A stretch of DNA of 64,000 nt from Steromphala cineraria (GCA_916613615.1 OU744725.1:7484708-7548707), one strand, 5' to 3'. Shown: positions 1 through 12,582, counted from the stretch's first letter. Notes: generated by a model not told the origin, from the letters alone. Numbers and translations: made by a program.

Positions 1-18
1 TAGTGTCTTACATACAGG

Positions 19-3000
19 ATGAGCCTACCTGTGTCTCTGTGTTATGCAGGTGAGAACAAAAATCAAAACTGTTAATAGTAAGAAGGTACACGTTATTGTG
101 TTTGACTCAATGTTTTGTGGTTCAATGAATTTCATACTTGAGAGTATTTGATTACATTACGCTAGTCAACAAAGGTATATATCATAGCTCGTTAAGTAAT
201 AGTCTTTTGTTTTCAGGATGTGAATGGTCTCATTTCTTCATTATGTGATTATTAAATTATTAAATTTCATTTGATTATCTGTATATTTATTTAAGTTTTC
301 TACAACTGCTTTGCACTGAAATGAAATCGTTGACATAAACAGAACAATGTCTCCAAACAAATCTGCACTTGACATCTAATCAATGCAATAAACAGAAAAA
401 GCCATTCCAACAATAAAAGTATGTAAAAAAAGATTTGGTATGATAATTTCGTGGTTTCGTTTCCCTTGGGGTGTGTACGACTTCTGTTGAAGAGAGGTAT
501 ATATTGGGGTAAGAGATCAGCACGTGACCTATATTTAAGACAATAAGTAAAGGACCAACAATTACCTTTTCGTCACAATGGGAATGACGTATTGTATTTC
601 ATTTTTTTTTTTTAAAACATAGGAAAATCCTCAAAATATTAAAAATATTTTATCAAGAAAATTGTGAACGCTAAGGATTTTCAATTAAGGACCACAAATA
701 TTTATGTGTATTTATGTACAAACAAAGGAGATACATTGTTTACATTTCTTTATGGCCATGTAACGAATGGTTTCTTGTCTTTTGTCGGCAATGATATGGC
801 ATAAAGTAGATAGCAAACAATAAAAAAGGTAAATATATTAATACAAATTCGCTTTGACTCCATACTCTCGTGTACTCATTACTCTACAACGTGACACCAA
901 TACGACGCAAGTTAATACAACTGATTGTTAAAAAACATGCCGATTGAAATAAGATTTTAAACAGAAGGAATTTTACTAAAATTTCTTCTGTCGTATTTGT
1001 TTCAGAAAGTAATGTCCAAAAAGAAAACTGATGACGTCATAGTACGTTAAATGACTCCATGCCTTCTTGACAAAACAATATTACCCTCGTATCTAGGATC
1101 ACGTTAGTTAAACAAGAACAGCTCTCGAAGGTTGATGATAAGATTTATCATTTTATTTATATATTATTATAAATTATTTGAATTAAATAAGTTAAGAACC
1201 CTTTGAGTAATCATCTTACTTTCCGACGTGTTGTCTTAATTGTCCATTTCACTGTTTTACAATTTTCGTTGAAGAGGTTGGTAAAGAAAGGAAATGACAT
1301 CACGTTCAGTAGCAAACGCTACTCTATATGAATAGGCGACGTCAAAACAACAACGCTGATATTTGTAGTGGAATGGAAACTTATTCATACTGTTGATAAA
1401 TTGAGCATTTACATGTATATAATCAATCATCAAAATAATGTTGTACCACATGGATCAAGTGTTCTTGTAGATCTGAACTCTTTAATGTCGTAAGTGCCTC
1501 ATTATACATGCAAATATTGTTGTACCGACAAACAAGGTTCAATGAGTCGTTAAAATGATACTTCATTAACGAGCTCATTGTCCACTGTTCCTCTCCAGTC
1601 CTGCTGCTCTGCTGTGTGTACTGTGTGGACGGGTGTGACTACGTGGACGACATGAACCACTGCAACAACAACCTGACCATGAACTACTTCAATGCAGGTA
1701 GCAACATGACCGACCTCTGCAGGTAACTTACAATGTCTCACCTGAGTAATTCAGTCTATTCCTTTTCTGTAACTCACATGGACAATTAGGGTAATTCGTT
1801 ACGATTACGCTACTGCATTTGTAACAGTGTAACGCGTCGGTTTATAGTAATTACATATATTTTTTGCATATACATTTTACACATACATTTTATCATTGTG
1901 GATATCTTTTAATTTGTTTTATCATTAAACAGTTCATACCAATCGGTCAAAATATTTGCAGAAAGTATGTTTATTTCTTAAAATATTAATTCTTTTGAAT
2001 GTATTTAATATTGTGCATTTAATTATTTTTGTATGAGAAAAATTAATTTTTACTCCCGCCCCTATATTTCATGAAAAAAAGTGAAAACAAAAGTTGATAT
2101 TGATGCTGTGTCGCTATCAAGATATTTTACGAGCGCTTCTCCCACTTTCCTCCAGCGCTGCCGAGACATATATACGCTGTGTGGACGCCTACCCTGAGAG
2201 CTGTAGGAAATTACCTCAGTACTTCGAGGGTATCAGGTGGCTCAACTATAAAGTCACCATAGACGATTGTGAGTAGTTAGCTTGGAAATTGGTATCAAAT
2301 ATATGATTAATAATTGAGGAGTTTCGGTTTAGCATCACAATCTTCCCCCGGAGAGCCTAAAACAGAAGTTTCTGAAAAACAGTGCAACCTGCATCTTCGA
2401 TTAAGTGAAAGGCTTCAGATCATCGTATGGTTCACGATTTCGTTATAATTTATTAGATGATTTGAGATGAGATTACCTGAGAAACTAATGTGATATCTGC
2501 TTCAAAGCTGCTTTCGAAGGAACATGAGTCGCCTTAACTATTCCATGATAGTAGAGCTTGAAGACGTCACTGTACACACATATGGATGTACATTACAGTG
2601 AAATCTACCAGGGGATTTTTTGTGATGAACGTCATATAAACACAAAATGGTCTTTTCGTTGAACCGAACTGGTAATATGTTCAATTATCCATACCATTTA
2701 TATTTTCCATAAAGACATAATTCAACAAAATTTGGATTTAACCAGTCCATTCCATGCTCTTGTTTAGTTTAGTTTATGAAATATTCAAAATAATAACTGT
2801 ACCTTTATTTATATCATTTTATTTCTTGAGGCTTTCAATTTCATGTGTATTCAGTCAATCTAGACTTGCAGAATTTAGACCTAGACTGTATAAAGGCTCC
2901 TATATAATACACAGTCATGAAGCAGGACTAATGTTGACCTTTTTAATATACAAACTATATAAAGTTATGGTTCCTTACCATAACCTCTTGAATCTATCTC

Positions 3001-3229
3001 ATTGACAATTTCTGTCATTTTTGCGAATAAGTTTTCAGAGACTGGCTATTAATTCAATATTGACCTCAACACACGTACAGGTCCAGATCTGCTGAAGGCT
3101 GATGTTCCGGCCAACACTACAGCGCCCCCGGCCACCTCACCCACGTGTGTGTGCGCTGCTGCCCCGTCCCTACTGGTCATCTCCGGCTGGACACTGGTCA
3201 CTACACTGGTCGCAGTACTTGCTCTTTAG
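19..3229 (+). CDS. Small secreted six-cysteine protein, probably GPI-anchored (paralogue 1), four exons
   Basis: Coding exons are 19-49, 1599-1722, 2156-2268 and 3081-3229 (stop TAG). All introns have GT..AG ends and the reading frame stays open across every junction, giving 138 residues. Residues 1-22 form a signal peptide (core LLLCCVYC) that is split by the first intron. The mature part has Cys 23, 32, 51, 60, 68 and 90, the motif CSA..xYxRCVD around residues 51-62, and N-glycosylation sequons NLT, NMT and NTT. A Thr/Pro/Ala stretch (98-111) and C112/C114 precede a hydrophobic tail ending at the stop, the layout of a GPI signal. The function is not recognised; the cysteine pattern loosely recalls DUF19-like secreted domains, which is inference. 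An AG at 16-17 (acceptor-like TTACATACAG) suggests that exon 1 may have an upstream 5' UTR exon outside the window. A paralogue with the same structure lies at 13188-18774. No AATAAA lies close to the stop; one occurs near 3702. Confidence 0.8.
50..1598. other. Intron 1 of paralogue 1; nothing further recognised
   Basis: AT-rich, begins GTGAGA and ends with a short pyrimidine stretch and CAG. No repeats, RNA genes or extra exons were recognised in it. Confidence 0.6.
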
Positions 3230-4500
3230 CTCTTTAAAAATACTGTGTACTCGTGTCAATCCAATGTATATATTAAGGAAATATATATTTATCCATAATT
3301 TTATAATGTTTTATATAAATTGTCAAAATGCCTTTGAAATGTTAGAAAAATATGTAGTTTTTAATTATACACATCGATGACACGAATCCGGGAACAACAA
3401 CTAACATGATAAGTGATATCTGATATCACACCCGTTTATTTGTAAAAGTTACCATTTCTTTAATAATCGAAATCACTTAATTTCGTAAGTAAATGTAATT
3501 AATATTCCTTGCCAACCTTGGGCATCTCCAACAACATTGTGGCAATTTAATATTTACACACATTGATTTGATTATAAAGATAATGTTTTCATCAAATTGT
3601 TTTCCTCATTTTATTATATGGATATTTTTTCCAGCGTTCTATTGTATTTTACAAACAGTATTCAAATGAACCTTCTTAGGTATCCCTGTTTCACTTTTGA
3701 AATAAAATTGGACGTATATCTTCGATTCTATACATTTGATAAATACGATCCAATAATATCAAACTTACGACAATCGCTGTCAATTTGGTAGAAAGTACAT
3801 GAAATGGAATGGTAAACTTCCGTGGGTCCTGTTCAATCATGTCTTCAATAATGATCAACCAATGAGAAAAGTCTGGTTTAACCTTCAATTATTGTTCTGG
3901 TACATGTTCAGTTTTCTTTGTAATTTACAACATAAAACAAAACTCATTGTGATAATGCATGGTGATAAAATTTATATCAGCATGTTCATGTTCAGCATTA
4001 ACTCATGAATTAAATGGGAGACTATTTCTAAGCGATTTCATCAAAAGAAGCAACCACTTCAGTCCTTGTTTACTACATGTTTTATGGATTTATTTGATCC
4101 TTTTTAGATTTATAGTATAAAAATCACATAAGTTTCGATTTGATCAATAATTTGTTTTACCTTTAATAAAAAAATCTTTATCTACAAACTAATGTATAAA
4201 TTTGTTCTTTTATATTTCATCATTGCTATGAATAAACTGTAAACATGAAATGTATCACACGTAACGAAACTAAAGCATAACGAAGAATGAAATATCCAGA
4301 TTAATACATCTGAAACTTACAATGTCGTTTGACAATCATACATGACAACTTCGCATGCATATATAAGCGAAAAAGGGAGTGAAGCCCATTGTGCCAAAAC
4401 GTGCAAATTTGGCAATATGCAACATGACATTTATAAAGTGTATATGAATGGTTAATTCTTCATAGTTCAAGTAATGAATGAATTAAAAACAAAAATCTGG
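3230..4500. other. Intergenic, AT-rich, nothing recognised
   Basis: 3' flank of paralogue 1. AATAAA near 3702 is the first candidate polyadenylation signal. Open frames here are short and lack splice context. Confidence 0.5.
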
Positions 4501-4514
4501 AAATGACTTATTGA

Positions 4515-4682
4515 ATTACCATCGTTGTCGTCGTCGTCATTATCACCATCGTCGTCATCGTCATTATCATCATTGTTGTCGGTGTCTTCATTATCATCAT
4601 TTTTGTCGGTGACGTCATTATCATAATACATGATAGTTGTCGGTGTCGTCATTATCATGATTGTTGTCGGTGTCGTTGTAAT
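4515..4682. repeat. Degenerate minisatellite of GTCGTC/ATTATC blocks
   Basis: A GTCGTCGTCATTATCACC-like tract passes into about 27-30 bp units containing TTGTTGTCGGTGTC and TCATTATCAT. Its minus-strand frame encodes Asp/Asn-rich low-complexity sequence that is not credible as a gene. Confidence 0.75.
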
Positions 4683-5181
4683 ATATTTCTCAAAATTCAA
4701 ATATATACTGCTGAATGGACAGACAACATCAACTTTTAAATTATCAGAAATGTCTAGAGGCTGAACGGGGAAAAGGTTGAGATTACAATTACCATAAAAG
4801 TCTTTCTGGTTTCGATACACACACCTATTTAATCAGAACATTGACACTGGGATAGAATAATCTATAACTAAACAAAGGATGACAAGTGTATTGTAAAGGG
4901 TGTAAAATAGTCTGTGGGTCGTTAAATTTCAAACATTCACACATTGTCATAGTCATTGTATAGTGCAGACAGTAGGTATGAAGTCTTTGACATATATTCA
5001 AATATATATATATAGATATACATCTTTTTTGAAATGGATAAACATAAATTCTAATGCTTAATGTAGCAACTCTGTGTATCAGTCTAAGTAAACCTAGCCT
5101 CAATAGTATCTGTTTCACTCCTATACTGAGTCTAGAAAGGTCTAGTAGAGGGTCGCGTCAGCCGTATGACCCTACATAGAG

Positions 5182-5328
5182 GTTATCATGCGAGTGTGTT
5201 TTGGGATCGTAAATTTACTTCATTAGGAATAATCATTGTATTGTGCGAGCCTTGGCGAACCAAATATACATAGTGTTTATTCCTAAATGCAGGATATTTA
5301 CGATCACAAAACACACGAGCATGATAAC
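5182..5328. repeat. Imperfect inverted repeat nested in the Mutator-like element
   Basis: Arms 5182-5232 and 5277-5328 start GTTATCATGC and pair with a handful of mismatches. The 44-base loop contains GCGAGCCTTGGCGAACC, similar in character to the loops of other palindromes in the window. Confidence 0.7.
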
Positions 5329-5584
5329 TTCTTTATCATACAATGTCATTTTAAAATTTAATTCGAAAAAATGCCTGATAATACTTTTTTAATGGTTGAC
5401 GTTGTTTTAAGGTTCGCGCATTGATATATGAAAATGAATAGAGCAATGACTCTGACGGTGAATTATCAAAATATAATTCCTCCATATAAATGCCTTTTAT
5501 TGCCGTTTGAGCTATTTTGACACGACTCAAAAGTTTTGAAATTTAAAAAAGCTATAAAATACGATGATTTTAAAAACTAAAAAC

Positions 5585-5662
5585 ATTTTAAATGGTCTTT
5601 GGTGGGATCGAACTGACGTTCTTTAATCCGACGTCATCGAGAGGACGAGTCAATCTCACCAA
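5585..5662 (-). repeat. Degraded tRNA-like (SINE-type) fragment
   Basis: Read on the minus strand, it ends with a T-arm-like AGTTCGATCCCACC, a good B box, preceded by a poor D-arm region. It does not fold into a complete tRNA, so a tRNA-derived repeat remnant is more likely than a working gene. Confidence 0.35.
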
Positions 5663-6446
5663 GGGGCAAGACTTGCTTCCCTTCGGCTACTTGACAATGG
5701 TAGCTTGCGTTGAAACAACCATTGAACGAACATTGATGGCCGGAGAGCTGAACTAGATGATAGTCTGTGGATTTCCCAATCCAAACTTAACAATATTAAA
5801 GCAAAGAACACCGAAGATGGGTAAATAAAGTGTTTGAACATGAGACTTGAACTGCCTCTGGTACCTGTGAGTAATATTGTTCGGTCGGTTTCATTCAACC
5901 CGTGATGACATTGTTTTGGCACTGTAATGTCAAGTAAATGGCTAAATATCCATGCAGTGTTGTCGTTATTTCTTAGATCAATGTCTATTGAATACATGTA
6001 TATCATTCATATTGTAATGTCTCTCTCCGTTACTAAAGGCGTTCAAAATGTTAACGCTTGTGACGTCATCGGAATTTTCGAAAGAAGTTCCGACCTTGAC
6101 CTTTGAAATTTGCAAATATCCGTTGGCTATATTATGCCGAGAACACTATCCATTGCATGATAAAACGTTATACGTGCGAAGGCAGACTATTGTGGCCTGG
6201 TAAGCTGAGTTCTGATTGGTCAATTCGATACTTGGGCTGACGCGACCTTCTACTAGGCCTTTCTAGACTGAGTATAGGAGTGAAACGGATAATATTGAGG
6301 CTAGGTTTACTTAGACTACTCTGTGTATTATGTTTCAGGAACTGTTCGTATTTTGTTTATGTATACAAAGCACTTTGTATTTTTTTAAGGAAACACTAAG
6401 AGAATTGCTATATTGTAGTGTATGGAGGCTGTGGATTACGCAACGT

Positions 6447-6640
6447 GACCCATATGTATACTCATATATGTAGGCCTACCTTGAGCAACATTACCTGTAT
6501 GTTTACTCGTATATGTACCTTGAGCAACATTACCTGTATGTATACTCATATATGTACTTCGAGCAACATTACCTGTATGTTTACTCGTATATGTACCTTG
6601 AGCAACATTACCTGTATGTTTACTCGTATATGTACATTGA
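6447..6640. repeat. 39-bp minisatellite, about four and a half copies
   Basis: The unit begins TTGAGCAACATTACCTGTAT and continues with GTTTACTCGTATATGTACC. Copies start near 6480, 6519, 6558 and 6597 and differ by a few bases. Because 39 is a multiple of three, one frame stays open across it (SNITCMFTRICTL units), which is a by-product. Confidence 0.85.
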
Positions 6641-8658
6641 TCACAAATTTAAAAATATTACATAGTGACACAAGATGTTACAAAATTTGGGTTTGTACAA
6701 TCTTGCATTTGCAATACAGCAACTAGTAATATACATTAGTAAGGCTTCGAATCATTTTGGTAATTCATATGAAAACTAGTGTATATAAATATGTATTCCG
6801 TTACTCAGTAACCTACACTATGATCGCCAATTGTATATCAAATCACGGTTGATCATTCGCGGTCTAGAGAATATAGAATACCCACGGTGAACATATATAA
6901 ACTGACGTCCAAAAGAAACTTTACACTTTTTAAACTGAAATTTTGAAAACAATGTTATTTCAATATTTTCAGTTAAGTTCTCAACAACATAGTTGAAACC
7001 CAAACTTTTATGTTTAAAACTTTAAATTGAGCAATATTCATGCATTTTGCAAAAATGGCAAAAAATGTCATAATCAGGTGACCTTTCCACCGGAGTTTAG
7101 TCACGTGACGAAAAGGTTTAATAAATGTCCATAATGAATGTTTGTCCTCCTGTTTGTGAAAAAAACACCTTAAAACCGGTAACGGCACAGCAAAAATATC
7201 ACCAATCCCCATTGAAAATCAACAAAACTGATAAAAAAAAATACGCTTGTTACAAGAATCGATAGTGTTCCTTCATTTGTTATGGTAACTTGATCAGGCT
7301 TTACAGAGAGGTTGTGAGGATTGCTGACAACCCTAAAACATGGAAAAAGAGTTGTTTTTGACTGCATGAGGGCCAATATCTAAAACGTTAGACCACCGTT
7401 AACGTTGTCTCTTAGTGACGTCAAGGATAGCATACATCAAAGGTCGACATGTCATTATGTTCTCGTGCACTACATGAACTTGAGCAGTTGTAATCAAAGC
7501 TCATTGACTTCTCAATTGATAGCCATTGGCCACTAATCAACCACACAAGGCAATGGCATTCATAAAGTCATAACGTCAGAATTGGCCTGCAATATTACGA
7601 TTTAACTGCGATTGTTCAGCTCTCAAGGCTGATTACCAGTTGTACGACTAACAAATGTGTCAATCTGACATGAAGGACTTTATCCATAAATTCCCATTGA
7701 TAGAAAAACATGGATTCAGATTTAATGTGAAGATTGAAACTGAAGACAGGTGACGTAATTCAAATTTTGGCCTTTTTCGTTACACATGGTAGATTTTGAA
7801 GGGATAACACTCGGCCTGCTCATACCTGGCGCAAAAGTTGCTAATTTCATAACCTTAACGAAATTATTGCGAAAAAAGCATTTCAATGAATGCCTGAACA
7901 ATCAAAATTTTGACCCCTGCCCACTTTAAATTGATTAATTGCTAAATTGGGGTTTTCCCCTTCAATTTTAATTAGCTGGTTGTTGACTGAAATGGTTGAT
8001 CGATAAAAGGCACTTTGTTTTAAAGTTCTATCGTTCTTCATTCTTTAATCAGAATGATTACAAAATGTAGTAAAGTTTCTTTTGGACGTCAGTTTAGGAC
8101 AATAAAAAATATAGGACAATAGAGATACGACAATTCATATGATTGAAATTAAAACATAACAGTTTAGTATCAATGTTGCGAAAAATATGTCATGATTCAT
8201 TACCATCCAGTACATTTATATGGAAATACCTTATATATACGATGAATATCAAGAACAATCAAGGTTGCAAGCAATGGAAAGGATCCGGAGTTTGACCTAC
8301 AGGCAAGATTTCAAGATAAAACGGTGTTAGTATCTACACCGAAACGTCGCACTCTTGTAGTAAAGAAGTTGAACATTCATAGAATGTTTCCTCATTCAGG
8401 TTAAGCAATAGATTGAGATTGTATCTGAGATACCCGGCAAGTAAACATTGAACCGGTGATCGATGTAGTAATGATCGATATTCACCACACCTTATCATTT
8501 CCCTCCCTCTACTGAATGCAATCTATTCACGAGTTATTTATGTGAGATTGGTTATAGTAACTACCTACCGGTCTGGTCGCCATTTCGGTTGAATTCAATT
8601 GTGATTTTATTGCTCAGTGAAATTTTAAGTAGGACATATACGTAATGTTGACATATAC
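6641..8658. other. Intergenic; one diverged repeat fragment
   Basis: Mostly featureless AT-rich DNA. Around 8343-8400 the string GAAACGTCGCACTC...AAAGAAGTTG...TTCCTCA resembles half of the fold-back elements at 26.8 and 58.4 kb and is probably an old copy. Confidence 0.4.
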
Positions 8659-9013
8659 TTAAAGGGGCAGTAGCACGTTTTTTGAGGGAAAATAAGTTGA
8701 TGTCAGGAAAATGAAAATAAATGGTTCCAATTGAAAGACAATGTATACAAACTAAATGGAGCAGTAATAAATCAATTATCTAATGTAAATTTCAGACATG
8801 GGTTTCTTTTTCTTACCCCAAATGAATTAAAGGTGTATACACAAAAATGGCAGCCAATGAACTTTATTAGAAACCTCATAATTTGTTCTCTGACTTTGGA
8901 TGATTGGTTTGTGTAATGAAATTTCTGACACTATCAAAATAATACATTTAGCATTAACGTTCAATTATAAGTGAAAATATAAAATTTTCAAAAACGTGCT
9001 ACTGCCCCTTTAA
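8659..9013. mobile_element. TTAA-flanked MITE (piggyBac-type), family T1
   Basis: Ends are inverted repeats TTAAAGGGGCAGTAGCACG and CGTGCTACTGCCCCTTTAA, with about 24 bp pairing, and TTAA at both edges. A TTAA duplication is characteristic of piggyBac-class elements. The 355-bp body has a short frame at 8731-8916 that I take to be chance. A diverged relative lies at 37570-37780. Confidence 0.8.
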
Positions 9014-9380
9014 AGTGTTGAATTTATTTTTACAATGTTTCTTTGGAAAATCATATTCATATTTAATGAAATACATTATACTTGTTTACTTGTTTACCTG
9101 GTGCCCGTCGTTCATACTAAGTTGTGATTCTGGATTTAAACTTTCTTTACGTACATATCTTCAACTTCTTTATTATAGTAAACACTTAACATAAATTGTA
9201 TTGTTTAATAACTTTTATTGAAACATATGATAAGTAGTTTAGAAACTATTAAATATATTTTTGTCGTTAAGTTGTAGGAGGTTGAAAGTTTATCATGTAA
9301 AACTGACACTTTACTCGATATCGCCTGAGTAAGACCAACCGGTGTCTAGAATTGAGCAATTCTACATGGGTGATGGCAGA

Positions 9381-9520
9381 ATAAGTAATAGTTATATGAC
9401 GAGTATTGGTCGTCTAGTCCACGACATGGTTGGTTATACGACGAGCCGCGGAGCGGCGAGTCGTATAACCAACCATGTCGTGGACTAGACGACCAATACG
9501 AGTCGTATAACTTACTTATA
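9381..9520. repeat. Large near-perfect palindrome with GC-rich loop
   Basis: Arms 9403-9442 and 9460-9499 are perfect. Pairing continues outward to 9381 and 9520 with a few mismatches and one small indel. The loop GAGCCGCGGAGCGGCGA itself contains a 5-bp inner stem. No target duplication was found. Confidence 0.85.
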
Positions 9521-9871
9521 CCACGACCAACACAACGACATATATCCAAAAAACATATCTTTAAAGTATCATACGTAAATTGTAAAAATGCGTCGAACTG
9601 TGTTCTCCATACCAAACAATGTGCCTCATCACGCTTTTAGAAGCTACCAAATATTCTCTAAAATATGCTCTATAGTTGCCTTATCCTTAGTGTCTTTAAA
9701 AAATTATCTATTGAGCAGCACTTGAGTAGAAAACTACGGTAACAACAACAGCGCGTTGGTCATGCTTTGCACGTGCAGTACATGATGAAAACGACATGGG
9801 CTTTCGGAGAAGACGCCATTGTCACTGTGTACAATGGAAGGTGAGGACGTAGGCAACATTTCTCTACAAAC

Positions 9872-11277
9872 ATGGATGATGCGCCCAAACAACAGGTGAT
9901 TACTTTCCTCTCGATGTTTTAATCATACACATTTAGAATTTGGAAGTGTTTCTACCGAAAAGAGTGCAATCTTGAAGTAAATAAGATATACGATATGGCA
10001 GAAGACTCCCATTATATATTTTGTTTTACACGGTTTCTGTCTCTTTAACAACTATCAACGTGGACTGTATTTACTTACTTTTAACATTTCCATACTTAAT
10101 CGCCACAATGCAATTCATTTCTTTAACTTTATGTATAGGCTGTTGATGTAAAGAATGCGTTTGAAGCACAGGGACTTGTATTGCTAATAATAACTGTTCC
10201 TAGTAAGAATACTTGAATACGATAATCGCCTATTACTAATAGGCGATTATCGTATTCAAGTATTCTTACTAGGAACAGTTATTATTAGCAATACAAGTCC
10301 CTGTGGTTTGAAGGTGGCATATTATCGCCGCTGTATTGACTAGAGAATTAAATGGTCATTTGAAGGAACTAAAATTAGTTTGCAACTTTGTTCGTCATTG
10401 CACATATTTGATACACTTGACGAAGAAGGCAGGAATTAGTTTCTAGTATTTAGTTATTACCTATGAAGAAGTTATCTACTATCATAAGAACAGTCTATGT
10501 TGACTAGTCATAGATTCTTGATATTCTGAGAATGCATTGATTTGATGTTCAAAAACGTTTTCAAGAAGAAAATTAACATCAATTCTTTTACCTTATTTTG
10601 GCATTCGAATGAACATGCGAGATGTTTTGAATGAATTACCATAATTATCACGGGCTGTCTGTTTAAATGGTCTAAATGGTTTAATGCAACTTTAAATGAT
10701 CCTGGTCATGGCTAGATAATGAGGATTCTCTCGCTTATAATTTAATTAAATTTAGATATAGATTTAGAGTGATTATTGTTATCCGAATTATGGAACAAGC
10801 TCTCAAAAAGTCAAAATTAAGATTTCCTCCCAAAGAAATACAATATTGTCTATTGGTAGGGCTGCGGGTTAAGAATTGTTTTTGTCAAACTATGGAAGAA
10901 GTCGCAGTTAATGATTAAAATGTATGATATCAGTTATCAAAAGGATAACGGGGATTGCGAAATCGTACAATGAAGAAAATGTTCAGATTATGTATTAAGG
11001 CTTCTGAAAATATCCTCCATCTGTATTCTCTACATGATTCAGTTAAACATGACAATCTTAACTCTTTGCAGGTCTCTAATGGAACGACATACATGACGCC
11101 TGTCCAGGAGAAAAGAAAATTTCCCTAAAACGGAAAAGATTCAAATGGGTGAATCGTTTGTGTGAAGAGAAGATAGACGTGTTGGTCTCAACTCTTAACC
11201 CAAAGGAAGAAATGGTCAGTAGTATTTCTCAGGTCAAAACGACGTCCTCTGGCTGTAACGACTACCTCAAACGATGA
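9872..11277 (+). pseudogene. Tentative three-exon small gene interrupted by a palindromic transposon
   Basis: Exon 1 is 9872-9895 (MDDAPKQQ), followed by GTGATT. Exon 2 is 10139-10166 (AVDVKNAFE plus one base), and it is followed directly by the 139-bp perfect palindrome 10167-10305. The 8-base duplication GTTTGAAG then recurs, followed by GTGGCA, which would be the original donor. Exon 3 is 11108-11277, open for 55 codons to TGA, basic at its start (KRKRFKWVNRLCEEK) and reminiscent of Myb/SANT-like N-termini; that likeness is weak. Without the insertion the product would be 73 residues. With it, the frame reads into the palindrome and meets a TGA at 10216-10218 within 17 codons. ATTAAA near 11335 could serve polyadenylation. 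The donors are not strong and no homologue is recognised, so the model may be a coincidence of frames. Confidence 0.3.
10167..10305. mobile_element. Perfect 139-bp palindromic MITE, hAT-like, with 8-bp target duplication
   Basis: Both arms (10167-10235 and 10237-10305) are perfect reverse complements around one central base at 10236. Ends read CACAGGGACTTG and CAAGTCCCTGTG. The element is flanked by exact direct repeats GTTTGAAG (10159-10166 and 10306-10313). An 8-bp duplication and CAGGG-type ends are typical of the hAT superfamily. Absence of any arm mismatch implies a very recent insertion. Confidence 0.85.
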
Positions 11278-11481
11278 CAAGGCTCCCGACAGAACTCTTA
11301 CAATTAACAAAATATCAAAAATGTAAAAAACCTTAATTAAAGTTGTCCCATCGTTGTTTGTCGTTATTTGAAATTGAAGGTATTTGTCAAACCGTTGCAG
11401 TTACATGGTTCGTGATACATTCAGATTTTAGTCTGTCATGAGAAGGGTTAAAGCAAAGTAGTTCCGGCTGATTCTTGGGTG

Positions 11482-11513
11482 TAGTATAACTAACATTTTG
11501 GTTAGTTATACCA
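11482..11513. repeat. Short hairpin
   Basis: Arms of 13 bases (TAGTATAACTAAC and GTTAGTTATACCA) with a 6-base loop, one mismatch. The sequence resembles the outer arm of the 9.4-kb palindrome (GTTATAC...), so it may be a fragment of the same kind of element. Confidence 0.5.
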
Positions 11514-11549
11514 CGGGTCCAAACAATAGAGTCGTGGTATAAATGATTA

Positions 11550-11566
11550 TATATATATATATATAT
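11550..11566. repeat. AT dinucleotide microsatellite
   Basis: Run of alternating A and T. Confidence 0.7.
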
Positions 11567-12039
11567 GAGATATACGATAAATACATACCATAGACTGGTC
11601 ACTACCCTCTGAGACGTGATTGAGGTTAAAATTCGTTTATGAAATAAACTCTGCTGTAAAATGTGTCCCTGACCAAAATATAGACATGCTTTTAATAAGT
11701 GAAGTGGGAATCTGTTGTACAAATGGAAAATACCGTTAAGAAATCACATATATTATCGAAAACAATGAGAAAATCGCAATATTATTTAAAAAATCTGTAG
11801 CCTCCTTACGCTACTTGGACTTTCAAACCCTTTGTTTTCAAGGGGGCGTGTCTTGCTGACAAGCTCATTCCTATAATTTCTGCTTCAGCAAAGGGCTAAA
11901 ATCAAGCATGGCGTAACGTGTCTTGAAAGCCACACCTGTAATTTTGAAACAAGACAACGATAAGAAAACCACTTGCCTAATACACGACCGTCCGCATACA
12001 GGACATAACAACGTAACACAGAATAAGTATAAGAATAAA

Positions 12040-12083
12040 TATAATGTGTGTGTGTGGGGGGATGGGGGTAGGGGGGGGGGGGT
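12040..12083. repeat. GT run followed by G-tracts, quadruplex-capable
   Basis: TGTGTGTGTG passes into G runs of 6, 5 and 12 or more separated by AT and TA. Four or more G-triplets in series on the + strand meet the usual G-quadruplex pattern. Confidence 0.7.
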
Positions 12084-12358
12084 GTAATGATTAATTACGA
12101 TCTTCAGAAAATATTTACGATTAGGAGATTCCCCCCTTACCCCATACTCCATACAGGGAAGGATACTTGCCCAATTTTAAGTTACCGGTATGTAAGTTCC
12201 CATCTATTAAACAAATATAATGGTTCGGACGGACATACACAATGAACATAATTTCACGATGTAATCGTTTACATCCATACGACAAAATCACAAGAAAATG
12301 AAAAATATAGAATATTAAGAAACATACAAACGGATAACGAGGTCTTCTTAATAAATCG

Positions 12359-12582
12359 ACGTAGCTCGTCACCCAAAAGACCGGGGTTCGATTCCCGGTC
12401 GCGTCATACAAAAAGACGTAACAAGTTTGGAGTTGTTGCTGTCTTGCTTGACACTCAGCATTGTAGAGGCAGAACAACGATTTAACTGGCGCTGCACTGT
12501 GGCTGCCGGGTGCCTAGACACGAAACAAATTTCCAACATGTACTTGTACTGAGGATAATAAAGTGTTATTATTATTATTTAT
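12359..12582 (+). mobile_element. tRNA-derived SINE, 5'-truncated
   Basis: An A-box-like GTAGCTCGTC is followed by a B box GGTTCGATTCC in a perfect T stem (CCGGG/CCCGG). A non-tRNA body follows and ends in AATAAAGTG and then (TTA)n. This is the tRNA head, body and short-repeat tail arrangement of SINEs. The anticodon arm is missing, so it is not a tRNA gene. Confidence 0.7.

Larger units (their letters stand above)
5080..6317. mobile_element. Long-TIR DNA transposon, Mutator-like, non-autonomous
   Basis: Terminal inverted repeats of 83 bp (5081-5163 and 6235-6317) begin AGTCTAAGTAAACC and are about 90% identical by eye. They are flanked by an exact 11-bp direct repeat, ACTCTGTGTAT, at 5069-5079 and 6318-6328. 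Long TIRs with a 9-11 bp duplication fit the MULE group. No transposase frame is seen in the 1.24 kb; it holds a nested inverted repeat (5182-5328) and a tRNA-like fragment. Confidence 0.8.

Noticed and set aside
4467..4820. 117-codon minus-strand frame rich in Asp and Asn
   Set aside because: Low-complexity translation of a minisatellite.
6418..6726. 102-codon + frame with regular cysteines
   Set aside because: The 39-bp tandem repeat creates it; no start or splice context.
12359..12410. tRNA gene
   Set aside because: B box and T stem are good but the anticodon arm is absent and a SINE body follows.
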